This document shows positions 34,700-45,940 of a stretch of DNA of 63,004 nucleotides, piece after piece. The first letter of the stretch is position 1, and each line of letters opens with the position of its first letter. Both the position numbers and the translations under genes were made by a program. Source of the DNA: Pyrenochaeta sp. MPI-SDFR-AT-0127. Lineage: Eukaryota; Ascomycota; Dothideomycetes; Pleosporales; Cucurbitariaceae. The stretch is from contig JAGTJM010000114.1 in the NCBI GenBank assembly GCA_020747015.1, positions 1-63,004 on the forward strand. The letters run 5' to 3'. The notes under the pieces were generated by a model that saw only the letters and a list, made by a program, of their open reading frames with translations, had not been told where the DNA came from and did no database searches.

Positions 34700-36200
34700 G
34701 CATCCACGGTAAGCCGTTATCCAGATCGTTGTCGCTGTTTATCATGAATGATTTGTTCCAGCTCTTCCCCATCGGCCTTGATTCCTGTACGTCTCCGCCA
34801 GATTGGCCATGCTGGTCAGCGGGGGAGTATGGCCCGCTCCCAACTTCTTCCTGCGAGTCTCCATTACTTGCACCTCCAGCTTTTCCGCTGCATCCATTGA
34901 CCCAAAGGTGATACGCAGAGCCTAGTATTGCCATACTCCAGAGCGTATCTTTATAATCTTGACCTAGCATCTTCTTCCTCGGCCTCATCGAATGCAGCGA
35001 TATCAACTCTGCTTGAACTCCTTTTCCTATTTTCCAAGCATACCATGCCGCCTTATATACTAGTGAAGCCCAGTCTCTTAGCGAATTTTAGTCTCCCGTC
35101 GGAAAGGTGACGCAAAGGTTGCTGACAAAACTTCTTTCACTGCTCGAGCTGGTCGTGACCTTCTGGGCATTTCCGCGTCGCTAGTTGCACCAACCCATGC
35201 ATTTCAAAGGTTACGCCGTCTGCATTTACGGATATGAACGAGTAGTCGCGCAGTGTCAAGACATCGTCTTCGAACCTATCATCACTCGCGCTAGATTGCG
35301 ACGCGCTGTCTTCATTCTCCCAGACCTGATAGTTGCTGTCGCGCTCGTTCTGATCTTGCCGAGCGGTTTCCTCTTCTGGGTGATCCCGAAGCAGAGTATC
35401 CGGAATGCCTTGACGGTCGTAGAAGCTCATCAGCGCCAGCAGGTCGCCCGCCGACGGCCTGGTCTGGTGGATGTAGTCAAAAGATATCTGCCACCTAATG
35501 ATGATCGACTTCTTTGCCTTCCAGTCTTGACGAAGCTGTCCTCCCTCACAGTTGAGAAGAGTCGTTCTTTTGCGGTCGCTCCTGCGGAAATCTCCAAGGT
35601 ACTGCTGCACGGCGCAACGAGGCCGTCGCTACGAGATACATGCTGCTGCTTAGACTATAGCAAGCGGTATATAATCCAGCCTGGCTGTAAGCTCGGTAAC
35701 CTCTTCGCTGTTCTCCTGCTGCCCTAGCCTTTTTTGTAAAAATGCCATCGCATCCCTCTTCTCTGTCGACTCAACTGTAATAATGTCGCGCTGCTCAACC
35801 AGCTGCAGCCCCATATTCCTGCTGCGAGTCGTAATCAGAACCGATCTGTTCTGGCGTCGCGGAACGTAGCTTATGAGCGGCTGCGAGCTTTTATCGTTTA
35901 TGCTGCTCGTCTCCCTATCACGGCCAGCGCTTTGAGCCTTTAGCAAGAAGCCAGGATCGTCGACATTATCGAGGATTAAAAACCGTCTCCCCTCTTCTTC
36001 ATCTTGCAGCCACTCGTGTACGAGCTGAAATATGCCCGCTTTAGGATTCTGCCGCCCAGGCACCTTGATGCAATTTGTGATATCGCGATAACTTTGCTCA
36101 AACCGCGCCGCGTTGCTCGCGTGAACCCAGAATACCCACTTTAGTACGCCAGTTCGATGGCAAGCTGCGACTTGCTTTAGAATGTTAGTTGTCCATTGTG
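34700..36200 (-). pseudogene. NB-ARC/TPR NLR-like receptor, multiply disabled
   Basis: Reading leftward from 36,200: a frame with KSQLAIELAY (end of the P-loop helix) shifts into VFWVHASNAARFEQSYRDI and FLILDNVDD (Walker B), then SVLITTRSRNMGLQLV (sensor 1) and LDYIPLAIV (GLPLA-like). There the same frame is cut by TAA at 35,650-35,652 and TAG at 35,629-35,631, continues through the winged-helix-like part (ISFDYIHQTRPSAGDLLALM, MHGLVQLATRK), and ends at TGA (35,137-35,139), where relatives read LEQW. Beyond it kinesin-light-chain-type TPRs are readable in two frames (DTLWSMAILGSAYH; LTSMANLAETYRNQGRW). The P-loop glycines and any N-terminal effector domain are gone. Fungal NLRs sense non-self and trigger cell death. 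All three stops fit C-to-T or G-to-A changes of CAA, CAG and TGG. Confidence 0.85.
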
Positions 36201-36250
36201 GCCGAGATGTCCATTTTCACCCGACGTTCAGTTCGACAAGCGCAGTCCGC
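36201..36250. other. NLR upstream flank disrupted next to the hAT insertion
   Basis: Short stretch between the readable NB-ARC and the target duplication of the hAT element. It does not contain the expected P-loop codons in any frame. The NLR was therefore already truncated here, or this part decayed beyond recognition before or after the insertion. Confidence 0.4.
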
Positions 36251-36258
36251 GAGCCTGG
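36251..36258. repeat. 8-base target-site duplication, left copy (GAGCCTGG)
   Basis: GAGCCTGG directly precedes the left terminal inverted repeat and is found again right after the element (39,106-39,113). An 8-base duplication is the hallmark of hAT insertion. Confidence 0.93.
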
Positions 36259-39105
36259 CAGTGTGAGGAATGGATGGATCTGAATTGGATGTGTTTGGAA
36301 AAGCCATCCAAATCTCGGTTATCCAGATGCAGAATGGATATCCAAATCCATCCATTTCAAGGCATCGGTATAGTACGTTGCCTCCAATATCACATCCACT
36401 ATCACATTCAATATCACATCTAATATTATATTTAATATTATATGCAGGGGCTTAGGGGCTATCACATTTAATAATACTATCACTATATCTATAGACACTA
36501 CCGCGGACCCATTATATCTTATACTATTATCCTTTTTCTATATAACTTTCCGTACTATACGTATAAACTCTCTAAACTTCTATATTAAGAAGGGTTCTAT
36601 ATTATGAAGAAGGCTTAGCAAGCTTATTCTGAGCAACCTTCGTTACTATCTTCGCCAACGTCGTTGGTAAAGTCGTCGCTAGATAGCGTTTCTGATATTG
36701 CTTTAGATATCTTAATAGAGCTAACTTTCGAGTTAGAGTGGAGCACAAAAGCGTGTACGGCCGACACCCCACTAATTAAGGGATTGAAATTCAAATACTA
36801 TAGTGTTGTTTAGTCTTAACTTCCTAGCTTTAGTATTCCGATCTCGAGGCGTACGGCTAGGCTAAACTCGCCTATCTAGAAGTTTGGCGTACTAATTGAA
36901 TATACTGAGACTGGCGCCCACTGGTGGCTATATGTCCGCTGCTATACTTCTGACCTGATTTCACAGATATGTTATGCTTATTATTATAAGGTTGACGGCG
37001 GAAGTATAAATATAGTCGAATATATCCGCTAAGTTCACGGTAAAACTTAGAATAAGGAGAGAGAAATTATCCCTTTTAAAAGAAGGGGTATATTAGTGCT
37101 AGTAGCCTTAGATATAAATAAGTCTTAAGAGTAAGAGATATTAAATGCGCTGGTATTAGCCTTTAATGAAACCACCTTCTAAAAGCTTCTTATTCGCTGG
37201 ATTGTCTATAATAATGTGTTATTTAGGCAGGTTAATAGTAAGCTGTTTCGTGACCTTCTTACCTATCTCTCGCCCCGCGCAAAAGATGTAATACCTACTG
37301 CAAAGACTATTAAAGACTAGATTATGAAAGGCTATAGGATTCATAAGGCTAAAGTTAAATAGGAGTTGCAGGATTCCGTTAGCAAGATCTACATCTCCTT
37401 TGACCTCTGGACCTCTAGAAATTGCCTCTCGCTTAATGGTATTGTTGCTCACTTTATTAATGCGGAATTCAAGAACTAAACGATACTACTAGCGACACCT
37501 AAGTAAACTGACTCGCATGCGGGTATAGATATTGCGGAGTAGGTTATTTCTATAATTAAGGACTTTAGTATTTAAGACAGACTTAGCTTTTTTATACTAG
37601 ATAATGCTTTAAGTAACGATTCGGCAATAAAAGTAATTAGAGAAGAATTTGGCTTCGATCCTAACGAGCGCCGCCTACGCTGTGTAGGCCATATTATTAA
37701 CCTTATTGCCCGCTATCTCTTATTCGGCTTTGATAAGAACCTCTTCGAATTTGAAGGGTCGGTGCCGGCGAATTTAAAGGAAGAGTTAAATCGATGGAGG
37801 CGAATAGGACTAGTTGGTAAGGCTTATAATCTAGTTGTTTAGATATACGCAAGTCTATAAAGACGAAAACGGTGGCACTAGGCCTAACTTAAATACTTTA
37901 AGTCTATTATCGACCTAACTGAATAGAATACGATTAAAACGCGCGAGCTCTATAGAAGTAATGATACTTGCTAGAACAGCGTCTACGACGAGATTAAGAT
38001 ACTCCTTAAACTCTGAGCCCCTTTTGAAGACTTCTTATTATCTAAGCGCTAATATATCGTATAAGAGAAGTCTAAAGGACGCTGGATTTAAGATGAGGAT
38101 TATTCTCGGAATACTATCCTAAAAGATACGCTTAATTTAGAAGACTAGGAGATCTTGACCTAGTATTAAAAACTCCTAGAGCCTTACTGGCTTATAATAA
38201 TAGATCTTAAAGGTCGGCCAGGTGATAGCAAGTCCTGTAGGATTAGTAAAGTTTAATTTAACCTTGAATTTATTATTAAGGAACTTATGGCCGCTTATGA
38301 ACGTTATAAACATGTATTACTAGCTACGACTAAAGGCTAATGGCACTTCGTTATGTAGATTAAACTTGCACTTAATAAAGCTGAAGAGTACTACGCAAAA
38401 CTCGATGACTCACTGGTATATCTTACGGCTGCCGTGCTATATCCTGCCTACACCTGGAAGGTTATTGAGTCTTAATAGGTAAATAATAAGTCGTGGATTA
38501 CGGCCGGCTGAAAAGAAGTTAAGTCACTATAGAGTTCGACCTATAAGTAACTACCCGTCTTAGATGCTATGTCACTAGTAAAGAAGACTACGATATATGA
38601 ACCTGATACGCTGGAGACGTTTTATAACCGCGCAAAAAGTTTGGCTAAGGCACGAAGTAATAACCAAAAAGCAGCTATCCCAGATGAGTTTGAGCGATAT
38701 AGCAACTAAGAGCCAATCGAGCTTGAGTTTCCACTTGAATAGTGGCGGACTATTAGTATTAAGGAGTACCCGCATCTGGCTTAAATGGCATTCGATATTC
38801 TCTCGATTCTAGCAATGAGCGATGAGCCTGAGCGTGTATTTAGCCGAATGGGGCTCATGATTACGACCCGCCGCAACTATCTTAAGCAGCCCACGATATA
38901 AGCAGCTCAGTGTTTGCATTCTTGGGATAAGGCAAATATTATTATAATCAAAGAAACGGAGATAGCACCTATATAGCGGTAAAAAAAAACCTATAATCTC
39001 GTCTCGCATAAGTGATTTCGGATTTTTCCGGAAATTTTTCCATCATCCATCCAACTACCAGTTGGCAAATGGATGCGCCGCCAAATCCATCCATTCCTCA
39101 CACTG
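36259..39105 (+). mobile_element. complete hAT transposon, RIP-inactivated
   Basis: 2,847-base element with 21-base perfect terminal inverted repeats, CAGTGTGAGGAATGGATGGAT at 36,259-36,279 and its complement at 39,085-39,105, and the duplication GAGCCTGG on both sides. Subterminal regions hold further GGATGGAT / ATCCATCC copies (36,330-36,360; 39,050-39,095), likely transposase binding sites. The interior carries an hAT transposase on the plus strand full of TAG and TAA codons. The still-perfect ends and duplication next to a RIPed interior suggest a fairly recent insertion followed by silencing. Confidence 0.95.
36780..38960 (+). pseudogene. hAT transposase, RIP-disabled
   Basis: Reading through stops on the plus strand: a BED-finger-like piece (HWWLYVRCYTSDL, then IRxVHGK, about 36,925-37,045); ISFDLWTSRNCLSLNGIVAH (about 37,395); a core with FFILDNALSNDSA and ERRLRCVGHIINLIARYLLF (about 37,590-37,735); and the dimerisation end PERVFSRMGLMITTRRNYL with AAQCLHSWDK (about 38,830-38,930). 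Within 37,378-37,760 one frame is continuous apart from TAA/TAG codons (for example 37,477-37,479), where relatives have Gln or Trp. The length suits a full enzyme of about 700 residues. Inactive. Confidence 0.9.
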
Positions 39106-39113
39106 GAGCCTGG
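39106..39113. repeat. 8-base target-site duplication, right copy (GAGCCTGG)
   Basis: Identical to the left copy at 36,251-36,258 and directly abutting the right terminal inverted repeat. Removing the element and one copy rejoins the flanks. Confidence 0.93.
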
Positions 39114-41483
39114 TGCAGTGCACATAGCTTAGTTCTGATCGAATGACAGAACGCTGCAATACCTCCAACGATGCAACACCTCCGGTGCTTATAGGTTCAA
39201 GAAAGAGGCCGAACGTACTACCTACAACTGGCGACTCAACTATACTGTTCCATGATATCATGAATGATGTAGCAGAGACTCGAGATACTGAAGTGCCTTA
39301 TAAAGGCCTCTTTTAAGCAGACTCCGCTGTAGATCTCCCAGTATGCACCACTCACTTCAATCGGAGGATTGTTGAATCCACTGACGAAAGTGTAGCGACC
39401 GAATCGAGAGCACGGGACACGTCTAATCACCATACTTCCCGTGAGCATACTCTAGTAGACGATCGTCCCTTTTGCACCACATCTAGCAGCGCTCGAGGGG
39501 ACGATGTTGATGGACCACCTAGCGTTACAGAATTCCCAAGTTCCACATACGAGGATGATACACTGTACGTTCTGCTGCAACTTCGCCGTCCTTACTCTTC
39601 TCCATTCCCTAGTCCACTAGTGGAATATGAGTCTATCTGGCCAGAAGGATCGCCACAGACTCCTTACGCTCGATGCCGTAAGCGACTGGAGGTCCTGTGT
39701 CCCAGTTTCTGGAAACATACAGCAATAATCATCAAGCTTGGCGAGTCCCTTCTTTAAGAAGGCGTTTTGTCCTTTCTGAAATCATTTTGCAGTAGATGGA
39801 GCCAGACAGACCTCTGGAATCGCCCCGCCTTGGGCTGTGCGACTCGCGACCATCCGAGAATGAAAAGTTTGCTTGGAGTTCATTATCACGCTAAAGCCTT
39901 TTGGCGTCGTTTAAATGTTGATCGTGTTAAGCTTCGTTTCCTCAGGATTTTACTCTATCACGATTTCGAGGGTTTCCGCATCGACATACAAAACAATTTG
40001 GTAAGGTATAGAAGACTGTCAAGGGGCAGGACGCAGCTAGTCTTGCCACGGACACAATTCTTGACGAATTTGACAGAGCTTGCAAGGAGAATGTGGACAC
40101 ACGGACAAGTGAGCAGCGGCCACGGAGGTTTCAAAGACACAAAGCTATCGGCAGAAGGTGGTCTATGCTAGCGTTACGACTTGATTCTTTTCTAAACTTG
40201 CAGCTCCGCGTTAGAAGCTCGAGTGTAAGATCTCACTGAAACTTGAATATATGTTCGTCTATCCTACCTAGCAACGACCACAACTTTCCTGGACGAGGGC
40301 TTCCAGCTCGTCTTAAGGCTCAACGCGTGTCCTCAAGGAAGTCAGTTGAGCCGGGTACTTGGCCCATTCGTTCTTTCGAAAATCCAAGGAGTTTCGTCAC
40401 TCTCGTAACCAACCGAAGCATCATTAAGTATTCTCAGCTCCTACCAGCAAGAACACGAAAAGGACAACATCGATTTTCGTGAAGGGTGGCTAAGAACCAA
40501 ACTACATGATGTGTTTTATTATATCTTATAGGGCGCATTACCTTTATTCAAACGTGGCTGACTTAGTAGTTACGAGTACCCGCTGCCATCTGTGGACGGT
40601 GTAGATACGGATAAGATGTGTAACCATTCGAGCGAATTAATTAGAGAGTTACTTGAAAGCTGTACCTAATTCCTTAAATATAGAACGTGATAGTCAACAG
40701 ACTGTAGCTTTGCTACGTTTAGACAACATAGATCACGGCAAGCCTTCATTCGCACGAATATTACCGCCCTACCGGAGTTTATTGTAGAACTAGAAGGTGT
40801 TGAAGAGTTATCCGATAATGGCACCCTTGGCTGGACCCAACAAATACTCCCAGCAGAGCAGTAGTCATGTCTGACTACTTCTTCTCTAGTCGAATCTATT
40901 ACGGCCTTTAGCAAGGAAGGGGTGAAGAGCTTTCTATGGGATTTGTACGTAAGAGTGTTCCAACGCACGAAATTAACATCATGAGAGCAGGTATAAATGT
41001 CTAGACCTGCTCTCTTTTACGTGAACAAACCCTGTTACCAGTTTAGTAGGTACGATAGCTCCTCTTACCACTTTATTTTCAGACCTTTAAGAATTTATTT
41101 ACCAATTCACTATATAATATATAAATAGCCAAGCTCTTAGTTGCAAAGCTTCCTATAGGCTAGAGTATCTCCCTTTTAGGATTCCCGAAGACCGCTACCA
41201 GCGCTAAGTTAGTGCGGTCGTTGAAAAAAACATAGATACCTCTACGATAACGTAACGTGATTAACACCATATTTTCACACAATCTCCGTATAAGTCATCT
41301 TTTCTCTTGGCTTTAGGCTTTCGATTGCATGTGGTACAGCCTTAATAGCGGCTATATTGCTGGAGTTACCCCGTGTTGAAATGGTGACATAGTCGGCGGC
41401 GCTCGCGTTACAGCGATCGTCAGGCTGTCGCTTACGTTACACCAGCGTACTGTGACTAGTGCAAAATGTTATCACTAAATAAT
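39114..41483. other. gene relics without identity
   Basis: Balanced sequence downstream of the hAT element. The best open frame is 39,317-39,757 (plus, 146 codons, no ATG), Ser/Thr-rich then TLYVLLQLRRPYSSPFPSP and CRKRLEVLCPSFWKHTA. It looks like an exon and stops at TAA 39,755-39,757. A second coding-like piece lies at about 40,252-40,410 (TFLDEGFQLVLRLNACPQ, SQLSRVLGPFVLSKIQG). The frame 39,767-40,171 starts with ATG but overlaps alternatives and has no known domain. These may be exons of one decayed gene. Bases 41,040-41,330 contain no gene. Confidence 0.4.
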
Positions 41484-41563
41484 AGCCACGAGCGCTAAAT
41501 ATGAGCCACCAGCGTTAAATATAAGCCACCAGCGTTAAATATAAGCTACTAGCGCTAAATATA
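41484..41563. repeat. tandem repeat, 4 x 20 bases
   Basis: Units AGCCACGAGCGCTAAATATG, AGCCACCAGCGTTAAATATA (twice, identical) and AGCTACTAGCGCTAAATATA, head to tail without spacers. The differences are nearly all C/T or A/G transitions. It lies about 110 bases upstream of the HET gene at 41,672, so it could lie in that gene's promoter. Confidence 0.85.
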
Positions 41564-41671
41564 ATAATTCATGCGTGAAAAGATATAGTAGGGTAAAGGC
41601 CCAAAACCTAATATAAATTATCCTAGGATTGCATAACAACTACTATAGCAGAATAATCGTAAGTTTTCAGC
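41564..41671. promoter_or_regulatory. presumed promoter and leader of the second HET gene
   Basis: The short region between the 20-base tandem array and the ATG at 41,672. It is AT-rich with ATATAG and ATATAAAT elements (near 41,585 and 41,612), of which the latter resembles a TATA box. The leader is about 60 bases if it is used. Inference only. Confidence 0.3.
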
Positions 41672-43879
41672 ATGCCTAAAAGACTGACTAGGGAGCCAGC
41701 ACAATTAGATATTGTGGAGTGGTTTACAGGTAGGTCGGCTAAGAGACATGCTGACTATGATATTTCATTATGCGGACCCTGTAATGAAATCAAAATTGAC
41801 CGGTTAATCAACGACGTAATACGGCAGAAAATTACTCTCCAACAAGGCTCAACTCTCAACCTTTATGATATTGGGTACATCAAAGAGTGGTCAAAATCAT
41901 GCCCACTTTGCCATCTCTTCCGATCCGTTGCCTTGAGAGATAAGAACCGGCTTCACGACGCTTTCCAGCTTGTTTTGCTTTGTCGAAGGACCCAAACGTT
42001 TTCTCAGTTAGACCCCCACACCATTCCGGAAGCTGAGAGACCCTTAATGGGAGTTATGAGCAAGAGTCCATGCGCCTCGCATTATGCTGAGATGGAGGAT
42101 GCGTACATTTCCTGGATGACAACATCAGATACAACCAATTTCCCTGGTCCAGGAAAACTGGTAGTCACTACGAGCGTGGACTTTGACTTGATAAAGTCTT
42201 GGATAAAGTTCTGTCAAGAACACCATACTCGGAATTACACTGTCGTTGGTGCTACATCGGTGCAAGGGTTGCAAGTCGTTGATTGCCATGCAAATATTGT
42301 CGTCCCTGCAACACATCACACAGAGTATCTGGCTCTGAGTTATGTATGGGGAGTACACACGACAGTCGAAGCATTGGAAGGCCATAAACTTCTTTGGGCG
42401 AAGCTACCACAGACCGTGCGTGATGCTATCAGTACTACAATTCGACTTGGCTACCGATATGTCTGGGTCGACCGATATTGCATACCGACAGATCCTAAGC
42501 TAAAGCATGCTCAGATCATGAATATGGATATAATTTATAGACAGGCGATAGCTACCATTGTGGCAGCAGCGGGAAAAGACGCGGATTTTGGCCTAGTTGG
42601 TGCTAGCGTGCGATCAAGGCTTGAACAACCTCTTGCAAAAGTAGGAAAATACACCCTGTTTTCTACCTTAGCGCACCCTAGATCTACCATTGCCAACTCC
42701 GTTTGGGCATCGAGAGGTTGGACGTACCAGGAAGCATTATTATCAAAAAGGAAGATTTTCTTTTTGGAAGACCAAGTTTATTACGAGTGCGATGGCATGC
42801 AATGTTGCGAAGCCCTGCCACCAGACCTAAAGCAATGGCATACAGACAGCATGCAGGGATTTCGTGCCGGCGCAAACAGCACCATATATGAGCTTTCTGC
42901 TCTGAATTTGCGAGTCACCGATGTTTAGAGCTACATTGCCTTATACACATCTCGGCAATTATCCCGTGATGAAGACGCCCTCAATGGAATGCTAGGTATT
43001 TTTGCATATCTAGAAACTCCGGAAACTACACTAAAACAGTTATGGGGAATACCGATCACTCTAAAGCATGCATCCACACATGAAGCAGACCCGAGCCGAT
43101 GGCTTGCAACTCATTGTTTTCTTCGGCATCTTACCTGGGGTTACCGGTCAACAAGCAAGCGCAGAACTCAATTTCCGAGTTGGTCGTGGACTGGCTGGAA
43201 GGGCTCAATGTATTTACATGAGCTTAAATATGATGGCTGTGACTGCGCAGCAGAAGAGGAAAAAACCATGACAGTTGTAGGCGCAGAGGGGCCAGACACG
43301 AACCTCATCAGCTGGGAGGAGCTGTATACTTCGCTAAGCAGCCGCAATGATCAAAGGTTACTGCCGCGGACTATCATTGTCGAAGCATGGACGGTGCAGC
43401 TAAAATTCAGGCACTTTCACTCCCCCAATCATATGATCGAAAAGCCTGGTTACTATGCTTACGCGGACATTGACGAAGTGAATTTCCGTTTCATGAAACT
43501 CGTCGAGTGCACCGCCTATGCGAAACTCCATCTCAATAGTTACGAACAGGAACTGAAGAAGAGATTAGAAAAAGAAAGGTTTACTGGCCTATGGATAGAA
43601 TGTGCCAGCGCGCCAATAATGGGATCAGTCATTGTCCTGAACCAACGGTCGGACGGTATTTTTGAGCGAATTGGTACTACAAACTTAACCTCAGGAACAA
43701 TTTTCGATGCCGTTCTTGAACAGGCGTATTGCTGCTCAAATTCTGGCGACTCCCATGAGTTGGAACCATTTACTTGTCCTAACATTAAACATCTTGGGAG
43801 GAGAGTATATAGAGAGCATAGTACTACCTTTGAGCAATGGAAGCTAAAGAAAGAATGGATGCAAATTCGGCTTAGTTAA
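41672..43879 (+). pseudogene. HET-domain protein interrupted by one in-frame TAG
   Basis: One frame runs from ATG 41,672 to TAA 43,877-43,879 (735 sense codons with the stop position) and is broken only by TAG at 42,926-42,928. The front half (418 residues) holds a Cys-rich start (CGPCNEI, CPLCHLF), then the HET domain: YLALSYVWG (219-227), YRYVWVDRYCI (261-271), ASRGWTYQEALLSKR (346-360), VYYECDGMQ (369-377). This is the subclass with SRGWTYQE and a later FPSWSWTGW, which appears after the stop at about 43,171. The second motif ends CIPTD instead of CIDQ. No splice pair removes the TAG. The most economical reading is a CAG (Gln) codon changed to TAG, i.e. CpA to TpA. The rest of the reading frame is intact, so the loss is recent, may be polymorphic in the population, or the front half may act alone. 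Confidence 0.88.
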
Positions 43880-44612
43880 TTTATAGCTATCGTTCTCTTT
43901 AATAAACGTTTATTATCTAATATATTATTTTTATCTAGAGTATTAAATATAGTAAAGTAGAAATTTATAATAATATAATATATTTATAAGATTATTAAAT
44001 ATAAAGGGTATATCTAGGATAGGTTTACTATTAGATCTATAGTATATTAGTAAGGTTATATAATCCTATTTTATAGTATAAAGCTTAGGTATAAGTACTT
44101 AGTATATATATATACTATATAAAATTAGAAAAATAGAGAATAAGAGAAAACTAGTTAATTCTATATATACTAGAATAAAGAAGATTAATTTAATATTCTG
44201 TAAAAAAGGAGTATATATATAGAAAACTATACTATAATATTTTACCTTAATATTTAGCTATATATATAATAAGACTATAATATAAAAGTATAGTATCTTA
44301 TATATATAATAAGGCTATAATAAAACTATATAGCTAGCTACGCGGTAATATAGTAGTATAAATATTACTTAATATATAATATATTCTGTTAAAGTTCTAG
44401 TATAGACTAGTTTACCACGGGATCCTTCGTGTAAGCAAGAGGTTTTTAGGGCACTAAGGAATACTAAGGGAGAATGTTATGAGATCCTAGAAGCTCTGCC
44501 GAGTTCGAATTCTGTGGCCAATAAACAAGGAGTAAGTTGTATTATCTAGGTTCAATATGCGGACGGAATCTAGATCTCGAATTTTTATCCCCAATTAAAA
44601 CTCCATCGAAAT
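43880..44612. other. AT-rich RIP-like block with a solo repeat end
   Basis: Starts right after the HET stop codon. 43,880-44,400 is very AT-rich without readable protein; 44,054-44,145 matches the terminal repeat of the element at 53,138. A local duplication of TATATATAATAAGRCTATAAT occurs at about 44,262 and 44,300. From 44,400 the sequence is balanced and includes GAGTTCGAATTCTG, which recalls a tRNA B box, but no tRNA can be folded around it. Confidence 0.5.
44054..44145. repeat. single end of the MITE-like element found at 53,138
   Basis: Bases 44,054-44,145 align with 53,138-53,228: GGTT, then ATAGTATARAGCTTAGGT, then ACTTAGTATATATA and AAAATAGAGAAT are shared, with transitions and small indels. 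The matching opposite end was not found nearby, so this is a truncated or more decayed copy. Confidence 0.65.
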
Positions 44613-45940
44613 TCACATCTCCCCTTTCCAGTACATCGCTAACTTGGGTCTGTCTTCTGGGCGAACGATCCCAAGATCTTTGACCTTTACGTTCGTTTCG
44701 ATTGGGTACGCTTTGCCGAATCAAAGACGAGAAGCTGGTGACCAGCCAGACGGGGCTGCCTGGCCGGACGGTCGTATCTCGATGGGCTCCTTGTCCATGC
44801 CATTCCCATGCTCGCCGGGCATATGTGTCGGATAAGAGCCCGAAAAATACACAATTGTGTGTTCAGAAGGGTTGCAGCCTGGTTTCGTAGTCCCCCTATT
44901 GCCGTAGGTAAATATAGGACAAGCGTAGACGAAGATCCGTTACGCTGACAACGAAGAAACGTCGAATGTGAGAGTACACGTGCTATCCGAATTTGACGAC
45001 TGTAAAGGCATCGTTGTCCGCTGATCCAGATTGTGCTGTCTCCAATGCGGCCTCCGAGTAGAGCATTGAAAAGACCTGAGCTAGGGTTAGATATGCGTCT
45101 TGATTTCCGGTGCCGGGACTTGACTGGCATGATTAGCACTTACTCTGCCTATCACGAAGAAGTCGCGCGCTTCATGACCTGTCCTTATTCGATAACCTTT
45201 GAATCTGTTAGTATCTCTTTGCTAGGGGTGTTCAGGAAAGCTTACTGGAATCTAAGGATTCGTTCCATCCCCCTGGTGATGTTCCTTGAATGAGGTCTGT
45301 CAGTTTTGATTAGACATCTTCGGGGACTTGCGCAATCAGGAAGTCAGGTTGACTTATCAGATTACGTAATTTCTCTTCCCTGACTGAGGCACCTGTGGCA
45401 TGTTCGGGTCCGCTGGACCAGGTGCTTGTGTCATCGAACTGTAAGCCTGCGGAGTGTACCCGTGAAAGCTTTCGGGCTGGTACTGTGACGCTGCTAAAAT
45501 CAATGCTGAACAATCGTGTTCATGATGACATTCTATCACTTACGCCCAGGTGGAGAGTTTGTTCCCGCTATTCCTTTTCCTTCGGGGTCACCGGTCGAAT
45601 GATTATGATAGAGTACAGGAGCATGTTGCGCAGCTATTGCTAGTGAATCCGCTTGAGAATACCGGGGGAATGGTGGGGAGGGTTGGCCGGGGATACTCCC
45701 GTATGCGGACGATTGGGCCCCTTGTGAACTATATTGACTTCCTCCAGATTGGGATGATTGGCCAAAAACGCTCTGGAGAGCAGGCTGCTCGGCCCAGTGA
45801 TGTTGGCGAGTCCCTAACTCGAATGAATCACTTCTGTATCACGATAATGGTGGGAGATTCTCACCATCCGCGTCGTAAGTAACGTAATAGTAGTTCTGAT
45901 TAACCTCACTCCAGATCCACCTGCTATCACTGCTAGCCAT
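44613..45940 (-). pseudogene. DUF6590-domain gene, decayed
   Basis: No long open frame marks this gene, but it reads clearly on the minus strand. Exon 1 (45,940-45,544) starts with ATG and RWIWSEVNQNYYYVTYDADG, the usual opening of these fungal proteins, then a Gln/Ser/Tyr-rich linker; TGA at 45,839-45,841 interrupts it. Intron 45,543-45,491 (GTAAGT...TTTTAGCAG) leads in frame to QYQPESFHGYTPQAYSSM. After a damaged stretch, HEARDFFVIGR is followed by intron 45,143-45,076 (GTAAGT...CTCAG) and VFSMLYSEAALETAQSG, then IRRFFVVSV. In a shifted frame SEHTIVYFSGSYPTHMPGEH, MDKEPIEIRP and FGKAYPIETNVKVKDLGIV complete the DUF6590 domain before TGA at 44,613. Stops also occur after VVKFG and before FGKAYP, plus at least one frameshift near 44,900. 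Function of the family is unknown; it is often found with HET and NLR genes. Confidence 0.8.

Noticed and set aside
35185..35727. 180-codon open frame on the plus strand
   Set aside because: It is the complement of the NB-ARC/TPR relic, which carries the family motifs on the other strand.
41484..41563. Short regular repeats suggestive of a CRISPR array
   Set aside because: Units are contiguous with no spacers, and the context is eukaryotic.
44495..44520. tRNA or SINE B-box-like GAGTTCGAATTC
   Set aside because: No matching A box, acceptor stem or cloverleaf could be formed around it.
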